NCBI RefSeq assembly: GCF_030540825.1 | Contig: NZ_JAUOEO010000001.1 | Coordinates: 2,639,001-2,703,000 of the forward strand | Reading direction: 5' to 3' | From: Flavivirga spongiicola | Lineage (GTDB): Bacteria > Bacteroidota > Bacteroidia > Flavobacteriales > Flavobacteriaceae | Length of the DNA stretch: 64,000 nucleotides | Part shown: positions 42,340-50,533 of the stretch, one piece after another | How the letters are laid out: each line of letters starts with the position of its first letter | Position numbering within the stretch: position 1 is the stretch's first letter | Made by a program: the position numbers and the translations under genes | The notes under the pieces: generated by a model | Database searches by the model: none | What the model was told of the DNA's origin: nothing | Seen by the model: only the letters and a program-made list of their open reading frames with translations

Positions 42340-45300
42340 ATGAAAAACTATAAAATAATAGTATTAGGTGCTTTATTGCTTAATATTTCTAATATTACGT
42401 CTCAGAATATTGCACTACAAAATTCCAGTGTTCAATTTCACGAAAGTACGTCTAACGATAATTTAAATTCATTTACTAGTTCTAATTTATCAACAACAAC
42501 CAATTCTACCGTAGGTTTATCAACTTCTGGAGGAACAACAGTTTCTGCATCAGGAGCGGCAGTTTACCAAGTACCGTTTACATTACCATCAGGCATTAAA
42601 GGAAGTTCGCCATCTATAGGGTTGGCATACAGTAGCCAATCTTCTGATGGTATAGCAGGTTGGGGTTGGAATATTACAGGATTATCATCCATAACAAGAG
42701 TGCCTACCACCCTATACCATGACGGTTTCATTGACCCAGTAGATTTTGATAGCAATGATAGATACGCATTAGACGGACAACGTTTAATATTAAAAAGTGG
42801 GACTTACGGAGCAGACGGGTCTGTTTATCAAACTGAAAATTATTCTAACATAAAAGTTGTAGCCCATGGCACGTCTTCATATGGGGCAAATTACGGACCA
42901 TCTTATTTTATAGTCTATAACTCCGATGGGTCAAGGTTTTGGTATGGTAACGGTAATAATAGTCTTAGTAAATTGGAATGGGCTATTTCTAAAAGGCAAG
43001 ATACACAAAACAATAATGTAAATTATAGCTATGAGAATAGTTTAGGCATACTACTTATTAAAAACATAACCTATGGCGCTCAGGAAGGTCAATCGGCACC
43101 CAATGATATTCAGTTTTTTTATAAAGACAGAAAGCGAAATGATTATTCTTTTGTCGCAGACTTTGGTTTTAAAAACGGTAATATTCTAGACCGTATAGAA
43201 ATAAAATCCAATGGACAACTCTATAGAAAATACGATTTAGTTTATGATTATAGTTCCTTAGATTATGAAAGACTAAGTAGTATTACAGAGCAAAATAGTG
43301 CTTATGAAGCTTTGGCTCCAGTAAAGTTCGCATATGATTCTACAGTAGATGATTTAGATAAAATAGATCAACCCTTTAGTTTGTATAATGATATTTCAGC
43401 CCAAGATGATAATATGATCAATGGAGATTTTGATGGTGACGGTAAAATGGACATCGTTACTTATAAGAAGATTAGGAATACTGATGAAGACAAAAAAATA
43501 AGATTATTTAAGGAAATATATGAAAATAATGCTGTAGGATCAAAGAAATGGATTGGCACTTATGATGGTCTTTTTACAAGCACATTGTTAGATGTCAATA
43601 ATAAAGTAATGACTCAACAGGGGTTAGTAGCCAGAAAAGGTGACAAGTTTGAATTTTATGATATCAAATATGGGGTTACCTTAAAGTATACAAAGCAGTG
43701 GAATGCCCCAAGGTATGCTAAAAAGAGTGATGATCCACAAGTTTTAAATATTACAACGCCTGTGAATGGAGGTAGTAAAACGGAGTCTGGTTTTGAAGTA
43801 ACTGCAAGTAACATCATATCTAACAGTGCAAGCGTAGACTATAAAGGAGCTGACCACCTTACTTTAAAAGAAGGGTTTCATGCAAAACCTGGTGTAGATT
43901 TTACAGGCAGAACAAATCCTGACAATGAAGGGGATATGGTGCCTTTGAACTATTTGTCGGGAGATTTTAATGGAGATGGAATAACGGATGTGATAGCTAT
44001 CAGTAAACCATATAGTTACAAAAGAAATTGCCATATGGAGTATGATCATTGGCTTGATCAATACATAGAAGAATGTGATGACTATAACTACAACTATTCC
44101 GATGCCTATTTTATAAATTTGGATAGAAGAGCAACCTCTAACTTTTCAAAAGAATTAGGGCGTTTAAACATTCCCGTGGGTAATAATGATCGATTAATTC
44201 CTGCGGATTTTGATGGTGATGGAAAGACGGATATTTTACATTTTACTGGTGGTAAAGTATATGTTTATAAGCTGACAAAAGATCTTACTTTAGGATTAAT
44301 TGAAGAAAAATCAGATACAGGTATAGATTTAGATTACCCGATTCTTCCTGGAGACTATAATGGTGATGGAAAATCAGATTTTGCTATTGCCACAGCCAAC
44401 GGTAGTAGTATCTGGAAATTCTTTATTTCTACTGGGAAGAACTATACCGTTTTTAGCAAAGATATTCAGGTTGTTTATAGCGATTTTAGTGGGGGTGGAT
44501 CAAATTATATATATGAAGACAGGCCATGGCCTTTTTCGGTAGTAGGAGACGAGTCAATCTTTGAGTATTACTATATACCTGTAGACTTTAATAATGACGG
44601 CAAAACAGACATCGTATATCACAAAACAATAACGCCTCGACATTTTGATACACACTCGCATCAAGCCCTAGGTATTGTGGCGAATTTTGGAATGACGTCC
44701 AACAGTGATATCAATTTTAGATTCACCAATTATGTGGAAGCTAATAATGACGGTATTACCAAGTATGGAATACCCGTTTATACAGATATCTCTAGTCGAA
44801 GAAAAGGATCCGAGTATGCCTTTATTTGTGGTAAAAAAATACAAGCCTATGATATTAAAAAAGATCATAGATCAGATGTTTGTCTTATCGGAAATGAAAA
44901 TAACGGTATTGTAACCACCATGAAATATGCAAAATTAGATGGAAATTCTTCAATATACTCAGCGGGATCTTCTCAAACATATCCTTTTGTAGATATTGCT
45001 AATGGAGGGTCTCTAAAAGTCGTAGAAGAAGTGACACAAAATGCCAGCCTCTTAGAACGGAAGCAACGGTTTAGGTATTATGGCGCAGTAGCAAATCTTG
45101 AAGGACTAGGTTTTATAGGCTTTACAAAGTTTTCAAGAACCAATTGGGAAGGAACTAATGTAGGTACATTGTGGACAACTACGGAAAACGATCCACTCAA
45201 AAGAAATGCACCCATTAAACAATGGACGATATCAGGCGCTAACCCGTCTGAAAATGAGCCAACATCATTCGTAAGTAAAACATCTTATGAGTATACCACT

Positions 45301-48300
45301 TCGCTAAGCAGTAGTAAGGTCTTTAAAAATCACCCTAATAAAGTGATTACTACCAATGGTCTTAGTAATGTAACCACAACAGAAAACTTAACTTACGATT
45401 CGTATTATAACCTGCTGTCAACTAACAGTACATATTCTGGAGGATCAAGCACCACTACATTTACTTATAGCAATAATACAGCTGCTATAGATGCTAGTTA
45501 TCATGCAGGAAGGCCAACCAAAAAAGTAATAAGCAAAACTTTAGGAGGTGATACATTTAGTACGGAAGAGCAATATGCCTATGCCAATAACCTAGTTTCA
45601 GAAATAAAGAAAAAAGGAAATGGCACACCATGGTTAACAGAAACCTTTGTTTATGATAATTTTGGTAACATCACTCAAAAAACACTAAGTGGAGACGGTA
45701 AGCAAAGAACAGAAAAGTTTAAGTATAGTATTGATGGCCGTTTTATGACAGAAGCTGAAGATATAGAAGGCTTAAAAACAACCTATGTTTATAACAGCAC
45801 TAATGGTCATCTAGTCTCTAAAACTAACCCGTTTGGACAAACCACAGCATATCAATTTGATAGTTGGAATCGTTTAATTGAAGAAGAAGACTATATAGGT
45901 AATGCCATTACTATTGGGTATTTAGGAGGCTCTACCGGAAATTTAAAAAGAACTACAACGAATAGTTTAGGAGGTGAGGAAGAAATCTACGTGAACCGTT
46001 GGGGATGGGAAACCAAAACTAGAGTGCGTAATGTAAACAATGAATGGGTAGATTTAGATTATGAATATGATATTCAAGGTAGAATAACCAGGCAGAGCGA
46101 CCCTTTTACAGGAGGAATAAGGCTTTGGACTAGCTATTATTACGACGAGTACGGTCGTGAGCTTTCCAGAACCTTACCAACAGGCAGAACCATAAATCTT
46201 ACTTATAATGGATTAACTGGAACAGCAGATGATGGGGTTAAAACGGTTACAACAACCAAAGATGCTCTGGGTAACATTGTACAGGTGCAGGACCCTGGTG
46301 GTACCGTTAATTATACCTATTATGCCAATGGAGCTAATAAAACAACCGATTATGGAGGTCATGTGATTACCATGAACATAGATGGTTGGGGGCGAAAAAC
46401 CCAGATGAACGACCCTTCTGCTGGAATATATACTTATGAGTATAATATTTTTGGGGAATTAACCAAGGAGACCACACCTGATAATGGAGAAACTAACATG
46501 GTTTATGATGATTACGGTAAAACAATAAGTAAAACCATCTCAGGAAATGAAACCAATATAACCTCAAGCTATCAGTATGATAATACTACTAAATTGATTA
46601 CAAACATTTCAAGTACCGACAACATTAACAGCAAAACATTTACTTATACTTACGATTACGATATGTCAGGCACTCATAAAGGCAGGTTAAACTTTGTACA
46701 AGAAACAACAAATCATGCCAGCTTTAAGAAAACGTTTACTTACGATAGCCAAGGAAGAATACAGGATGAAGCCTATTATTCTAAAAGTTTAATTTCAGGA
46801 GATGAAAACACAGTTAAAATTAAAAACCATTTTCATGCCCAATCGGGTGGTTTAAATAAAGTAAGCGATTTTAATGCAGGTACCATACTTTGGAAAATCA
46901 GCACTGTAAATAACCGTGGACAACTTACCGAGGTTAATTTAGGAAATGGTATTGTTAAGGGTAAAGAGTATGATCAGTACGGGCTACCAGTAAAATTTAA
47001 AGATGAAAAAGCAGATCCCAATGGGGTTATCGCTTTAGAGTTGGATCTTAGCTTTGATGCACAAAGAGGTAATCTAACAAGCCGACATAATAAAGCATTT
47101 ACAGGGTCAGAAAATTTCTCCTACGATAATTTAGATAGACTCACTCAAATTTCAGGTGCCATTTCGCATACCAAGAGTTACGATCCTTTAGGTAGAATAA
47201 CAAACAATTCGGCAGTAGGAGATTATGCGTATCAAACACAAGGCAGGTATAAATTGAAAGAAATAGAGCTAAATGCCACAGGAGATACATACTATGCAGA
47301 TCATGCGCTACAGCAAATAACCTATAATGCTTTTAAAAAACCTGTTAATATTTTAGAAGAAAATAAGGGTCGTGTTAATTTTGAATATGGCCCTATGATG
47401 AACAGAACAGTGGCTTATTATGGTGGGTTAGACAGCAATAAGGAAAACCTTAGGTATAAAAAAACTTATTCATCTATTATGCCTATAGAAATTGTACATG
47501 ATAGTAACGACAGCTCTACAAAAATAATAACTTATGTTGGTGGAGATGCCTATACTGCACCCATAGTGCACATTAAGGATAGTTCCCTCCCTTCGGGAGG
47601 GCTAGGGTGGGCTTATCTACACCGTGATTATTTAGGTAGTATTTTATCGATTACCGACAGCAGTGCCAATATTGTAGAGCAAACTCATTTTGGGGCTTGG
47701 GGTAAAGTAGAGCAATTTTTGGGATTAAATGGAGCTACAACATTTAATTACGAGTCGTCGTTATTAGGAAGAGGCTATACTGGGCATGAACACTTTGTGA
47801 GTGTAGGGCTTATACATATGAATGGTCGTATGTATGATGCTAATTTAGGAAGGTTTTTATCGCCAGATAATTTTGTACAAGACCCTTATAATACCCAAAG
47901 TTTTAATAGATTTGGCTATGTATGGAACAACCCTCTAAAATATGCCGACCCATCGGGAGAAGCTCTTTTACCAATTCTTATTGGGGCTCTTGTTGGTGCC
48001 TATATTGGAGGCACAGTTGCTAATGCTGGCGAATTAAACCCTTTTAACTGGAAATGGGATGGAGACACTTGGAAAGGGGTTATTATAGGTGCTATTCTAG
48101 GAGCTATTACAGGAGAAAGTATTCATGCTTTATTAACCGGAGGCAAGGCATTTGGTATATTTGCAACTAAGGTTTCGGTGCTTACTCCATTAGGAACAGT
48201 TGGACTTACTACAAATGAAGCTAGAGGTTTGGATTTTTCGTGGACTACCAAGGCAGGAGGCAGTGGCACGATTGAAGATGCTATTAAGTTCCCAGAGAAA

Positions 48301-48903
48301 AAACTAGAAGTTATTATTGATGCAAGTGGAGGACATTTTATTACTGCTGAAGAATTTAAACGTATGGAGGAAGGTTTTTGGATAGATTCTCTTTTGGCTG
48401 GATCAGAATATACATCTTCTTTTATTGATGAAAATTCAAGAGGCTTTAGTGGCGGTGGTTATACTCCATATTTTGTTGGAGTTTCAGTTAACGGTGCTTT
48501 TATAGGAGGAATTGGTTTTGATATAGGAATAGTAAGGGATGGTACAAATAATTATGGTCTTTATTTCAATTTTAATGGAAATGTTGGTTTTGGAGGAGGA
48601 GCTGGAATAGATTATGGTCGGTTTGAATCAACTGATGGTAATACTGTATTACTTGAACATCTACCAGGGAGATCTTATTCTTATGATTTTAGTTTGTCAT
48701 CTCCTTTAGGAGGTTATGGTTATAATTATGGGGGTACACTTAAAGATACAAGTAACAGACGAGATAAGTTTAATTTTAATAACTTTGGAGGAGGAAGAGA
48801 TGGGTATACATCAGGAACGGGAAATTTTTCATTACAGAAACCAGGCAAACTAGGGGTGTCAGCAATGTGGAGATCAACAAAAACATGGATATGGGATTTT
48901 TAA
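42340..48903 (+). CDS. RHS/YD-repeat exoprotein with SpvB-like N-terminus and variable tip
   Basis: 2187 residues. Signal peptide (KNYKIIVLGALLLNISNITSQ); SpvB/TcaC-like domain (AAVYQVPFTLPSGIKGSSPSIGLAYSSQ, about 70-340); five VCBS/FG-GAP calcium-type motifs DxDxDGxxD (near residues 365, 545, 625, 672 and 750) with a possible 3-coathanger domain (GADHLTLKEGFHAKPG, near 505); RHS/YD repeats (about 1020-1780); the RHS core (YLHRDYLGSI; GRMYDANLGRFLSPDNFVQDP; NRFGYVWNNPLKYADPSGE, about 1753-1874); then a 313-residue tip with a Gly-zipper hydrophobic segment (LIGALVGAYIGGTVAN) and Gly/Tyr-rich strands. RHS shells encapsulate a C-terminal effector. The tip family is unrecognised. A GC-rich palindrome is embedded in frame at 47585-47601. 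The last bases overlap the next gene. Confidence 0.88.
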   Translation: MKNYKIIVLGALLLNISNITSQNIALQNSSVQFHESTSNDNLNSFTSSNLSTTTNSTVGLSTSGGTTVSASGAAVYQVPFTLPSGIKGSSPSIGLAYSSQSSDGIAGWGWNITGLSSITRVPTTLYHDGFIDPVDFDSNDRYALDGQRLILKSGTYGADGSVYQTENYSNIKVVAHGTSSYGANYGPSYFIVYNSDGSRFWYGNGNNSLSKLEWAISKRQDTQNNNVNYSYENSLGILLIKNITYGAQEGQSAPNDIQFFYKDRKRNDYSFVADFGFKNGNILDRIEIKSNGQLYRKYDLVYDYSSLDYERLSSITEQNSAYEALAPVKFAYDSTVDDLDKIDQPFSLYNDISAQDDNMINGDFDGDGKMDIVTYKKIRNTDEDKKIRLFKEIYENNAVGSKKWIGTYDGLFTSTLLDVNNKVMTQQGLVARKGDKFEFYDIKYGVTLKYTKQWNAPRYAKKSDDPQVLNITTPVNGGSKTESGFEVTASNIISNSASVDYKGADHLTLKEGFHAKPGVDFTGRTNPDNEGDMVPLNYLSGDFNGDGITDVIAISKPYSYKRNCHMEYDHWLDQYIEECDDYNYNYSDAYFINLDRRATSNFSKELGRLNIPVGNNDRLIPADFDGDGKTDILHFTGGKVYVYKLTKDLTLGLIEEKSDTGIDLDYPILPGDYNGDGKSDFAIATANGSSIWKFFISTGKNYTVFSKDIQVVYSDFSGGGSNYIYEDRPWPFSVVGDESIFEYYYIPVDFNNDGKTDIVYHKTITPRHFDTHSHQALGIVANFGMTSNSDINFRFTNYVEANNDGITKYGIPVYTDISSRRKGSEYAFICGKKIQAYDIKKDHRSDVCLIGNENNGIVTTMKYAKLDGNSSIYSAGSSQTYPFVDIANGGSLKVVEEVTQNASLLERKQRFRYYGAVANLEGLGFIGFTKFSRTNWEGTNVGTLWTTTENDPLKRNAPIKQWTISGANPSENEPTSFVSKTSYEYTTSLSSSKVFKNHPNKVITTNGLSNVTTTENLTYDSYYNLLSTNSTYSGGSSTTTFTYSNNTAAIDASYHAGRPTKKVISKTLGGDTFSTEEQYAYANNLVSEIKKKGNGTPWLTETFVYDNFGNITQKTLSGDGKQRTEKFKYSIDGRFMTEAEDIEGLKTTYVYNSTNGHLVSKTNPFGQTTAYQFDSWNRLIEEEDYIGNAITIGYLGGSTGNLKRTTTNSLGGEEEIYVNRWGWETKTRVRNVNNEWVDLDYEYDIQGRITRQSDPFTGGIRLWTSYYYDEYGRELSRTLPTGRTINLTYNGLTGTADDGVKTVTTTKDALGNIVQVQDPGGTVNYTYYANGANKTTDYGGHVITMNIDGWGRKTQMNDPSAGIYTYEYNIFGELTKETTPDNGETNMVYDDYGKTISKTISGNETNITSSYQYDNTTKLITNISSTDNINSKTFTYTYDYDMSGTHKGRLNFVQETTNHASFKKTFTYDSQGRIQDEAYYSKSLISGDENTVKIKNHFHAQSGGLNKVSDFNAGTILWKISTVNNRGQLTEVNLGNGIVKGKEYDQYGLPVKFKDEKADPNGVIALELDLSFDAQRGNLTSRHNKAFTGSENFSYDNLDRLTQISGAISHTKSYDPLGRITNNSAVGDYAYQTQGRYKLKEIELNATGDTYYADHALQQITYNAFKKPVNILEENKGRVNFEYGPMMNRTVAYYGGLDSNKENLRYKKTYSSIMPIEIVHDSNDSSTKIITYVGGDAYTAPIVHIKDSSLPSGGLGWAYLHRDYLGSILSITDSSANIVEQTHFGAWGKVEQFLGLNGATTFNYESSLLGRGYTGHEHFVSVGLIHMNGRMYDANLGRFLSPDNFVQDPYNTQSFNRFGYVWNNPLKYADPSGEALLPILIGALVGAYIGGTVANAGELNPFNWKWDGDTWKGVIIGAILGAITGESIHALLTGGKAFGIFATKVSVLTPLGTVGLTTNEARGLDFSWTTKAGGSGTIEDAIKFPEKKLEVIIDASGGHFITAEEFKRMEEGFWIDSLLAGSEYTSSFIDENSRGFSGGGYTPYFVGVSVNGAFIGGIGFDIGIVRDGTNNYGLYFNFNGNVGFGGGAGIDYGRFESTDGNTVLLEHLPGRSYSYDFSLSSPLGGYGYNYGGTLKDTSNRRDKFNFNNFGGGRDGYTSGTGNFSLQKPGKLGVSAMWRSTKTWIWDF
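47585..47601. repeat. GC-rich palindrome CCCTCCC-TTC-GGGAGGG inside the RHS gene
   Basis: Perfect 7-bp arms followed by CTAGGGTGGG, a G/C-rich element in a strongly A/T-rich gene. In frame it encodes part of SSLPSGGLGWAYL, just before the RHS core. It looks like an inserted dispersed repeat that was tolerated in a linker. Confidence 0.75.
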
Positions 48904-49262
48904 CAAAGGAAAAATATTTGAGGGTACTATGTTTTGTTATAGGTGTTATTTTTTTGGGATTTATGATAAGAAAAACGATGACTTCTCAGAAGAATATTAA
49001 ACAGGTGTCCTTGAATGATGTTTTGGTTGAAAACTTCATGGGGGTTATCAAAGAAAAAATTATTGAAATTGATAATCACCATAGAGCTTATGTGTTATTC
49101 AAAAACGAAAAAAAGATAAACTTAACCAATGAATTATATGAAGATTTAGAAGTTGGAGATTCAATAATCAAAAGAAAAAATGATCTTTTTGTAATTGTTT
49201 TTAGAAATGATATTATTTATAAGCTTGACTATTTTACTGGAGATGCTATTGATTCTGAATAG
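48885..49262 (+). CDS. Small single-pass membrane protein, candidate RHS immunity protein
   Basis: 125 residues from ATG 48885 (GTG at 48867 and ATG at 48891 are alternatives). It overlaps the 3' end of the RHS gene by 19 nt in another frame. One N-terminal transmembrane helix (VLCFVIGVIFLGFMI) is followed by a soluble beta-rich domain (VLVENFMGVIKEKIIEIDN; AYVLFKNEKKINL; DLFVIVFRNDIIYKLDYF). Not recognised as any family. Its position directly behind a variable RHS tip, with coupled translation, is the usual one for the cognate immunity gene in polymorphic toxin loci; no direct sequence proof exists. Confidence 0.65.
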   Translation: MDMGFLTKEKYLRVLCFVIGVIFLGFMIRKTMTSQKNIKQVSLNDVLVENFMGVIKEKIIEIDNHHRAYVLFKNEKKINLTNELYEDLEVGDSIIKRKNDLFVIVFRNDIIYKLDYFTGDAIDSE

Positions 49263-49355
49263 TGAATGATTATAGTAGGCTTTGTAGTAATATAATCTAG
49301 ATAGTTTTCTAGTGCCTCCGCTGGTGCTAGTATGTCCCCACAAGAGTGAGCACTA

Positions 49356-49378
49356 CCGCTAGTTTTCAAAACTAGTGG
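49356..49378. repeat. Palindrome CCGCTAGTTTT-C-AAAACTAGTGG
   Basis: 11-bp arms with one G-T pair, between the candidate immunity gene and the terminator at 49417. Further fragments of the same sort (GTGCTAGT, 49325-49332) lie upstream. Confidence 0.6.
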
Positions 49379-49416
49379 CGTTAAAGATTAGCAGGCAAGA
49401 GTAATAAAAAATAAAT

Positions 49417-49450
49417 AAAAAAGCTACTCTATTTTTAAAGTAGCTTTTTT
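49417..49450 (+). terminator. Terminator at the end of the RHS operon
   Basis: AAAAAAGCTACT (49417-49428) pairs with AGTAGCTTTTTT (49439-49450) over 12 bp around a 10-nt loop ending in a T-run. It lies 155 nt after the candidate immunity gene. Confidence 0.85.
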
Positions 49451-49546
49451 GTTTGTAATTTTACTTATAATTATATTTTTTATTTACAAATAGTTAAACT
49501 TTATAGTTAAGATTGATACAGGTTTTCCTTTTTCGTACCACCCTAG

Positions 49547-49678
49547 GGTGACCGTTACTTTGACAAACTAGAACGAGCCGGGGGGTTAGTTTGTACCTTA
49601 AATCGCAATAGTACTATTGAAGATGCTATTAGATTGCCTGAAAAAAAACAGAAACCAACTTGTCTTGTTCTCAAATAG
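49547..49678 (+). pseudogene. Displaced RHS-tip fragment
   Basis: An open frame of 43 codons ending in TAG (49676-49678). It reads GDRYFDKLERAGGLVCTLN then RNSTIEDAIRLPEKKQKP. The segment STIEDAIRLPEKK matches SGTIEDAIKFPEKK in the tip of the intact RHS protein (bases about 48262-48303), and the DNA there (ACTATTGAAGATGCTATTA) is nearly identical. There is no start codon or signal. It is a remnant of a second tip module, stranded behind the operon terminator. Confidence 0.65.
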
Positions 49679-49694
49679 GTTTACATAAAAACTA

Positions 49695-49940
49695 CTGAAA
49701 TTAATTTTACCAGAATTATTAATTACGCATTTCGATATAGTAAATCATAAAACAGAAGAGGGTACACTTCATTTTTAAGGATCATACCCAAAAGCATCGC
49801 ATTTTAACTGCTCATGATTTCTGTAAGGAATTACTATTGAAGATTTTTCTTTACAAGGCAAACCTGTTTATCTCCATATCAAACGTCGTCGTTGGGCGGA
49901 TAAGAACACTAAGCAAACCCCAAATCTATTACCATTTTAA
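49695..49940 (+). pseudogene. Degraded transposase N-terminal region (ISAon1-like)
   Basis: The frame from 49695 reads LKLILPELLITHFDIVNHKT and EEGTLHF then a stop. A second frame from 49836 reads IEDFSLQGKPVYLHIKRRRW then ADKNTKQ. Together, as I remember the family, these match the N-terminal protein of ISAon1-type insertion sequences (LLPEFLxxYF; EEGxLHFY; DFPIRGKxVYLHIKRRRW). Several stops and a frameshift separate them, and the catalytic transposase is missing. A shorter related relic is at 39372-39398. Confidence 0.65.
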
Positions 49941-50035
49941 CTTTTCATAACGAAAACCATGTATAATATGGGTTAATAATCTTAAATTACGACTCCCAAA
50001 TAAAAATTTACAAACCGAACTTAAATTTAAAACAA

Positions 50036-50533
50036 ATGATTATGAGTGCATCAAAACAAATTGGAGGAATAAAAATAGACGAACCTATTTTTATAGAAAA
50101 ATTCAAATCCGTCACGTCTGAGCCAATAAACCCTGACACAAGCGTTCCAGAACCAGTATCAAACATTATTGAAAAAGGAGATAAGTATAATGTGAACATT
50201 TTTGTTTATTTACCAGATTGCCTAAAGGAAATAACACATCTAGATAGTGCTATTATGGTCACTAATAAAATATGGTTACAATACAACGGGCTAATCAATA
50301 TAGCGACTCCAATCCCTAATCAGCCAAGTGGAAATGTACTATGCCGAAACTTTGAAGTTGTTTTTGATTCAGAGGAAGAACACTTGAAAGGATATCTTGA
50401 TTTGTACAAAATATCGTTTAACTATTCTGTAGATACAAATAGTATTGAGGCCGAAGCTATTTTTGTACAAAGTGAAGATGTAGACCCAGAAACTTCAAGA
50501 GGAACCATTACGACTATTAGAAAAGAACGATGA
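50036..50533 (+). CDS. Hypothetical protein upstream of the LytTR two-component system
   Basis: 165 residues (ATG at 50036 or 50042). No signal peptide or membrane segment. It is predicted beta-rich with IGGIKIDEPIFIEKFKSVT, VNIFVYLPDCLKEITHLDS and a C-terminal acidic tail (VQSEDVDPETSRGT). I do not recognise it. Its stop overlaps the kinase start (ATGA, 50530-50533), so it is translationally coupled to the kinase-regulator pair and may be its ligand, inhibitor or output; that is inference from position. Confidence 0.6.
   Translation: MIMSASKQIGGIKIDEPIFIEKFKSVTSEPINPDTSVPEPVSNIIEKGDKYNVNIFVYLPDCLKEITHLDSAIMVTNKIWLQYNGLINIATPIPNQPSGNVLCRNFEVVFDSEEEHLKGYLDLYKISFNYSVDTNSIEAEAIFVQSEDVDPETSRGTITTIRKER

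Larger units (their letters stand above)
49263..50035. other. Gene-poor 773-nt spacer downstream of the RHS operon
   Basis: It holds, in order, a palindrome (49356-49378), a terminator (49417-49450), the displaced RHS-tip fragment (49547-49678) and the transposase relic (49695-49940). The final 95 nt before the next gene are A/T-rich, with no consensus promoter pair visible. Confidence 0.7.

Noticed and set aside
48867..48884. GTG start for the small protein behind the RHS gene
   Set aside because: Two ATG codons follow within 24 nt directly before the membrane helix; the longer form adds only a short polar tail. The ATG at 48885 is preferred, though not proven.
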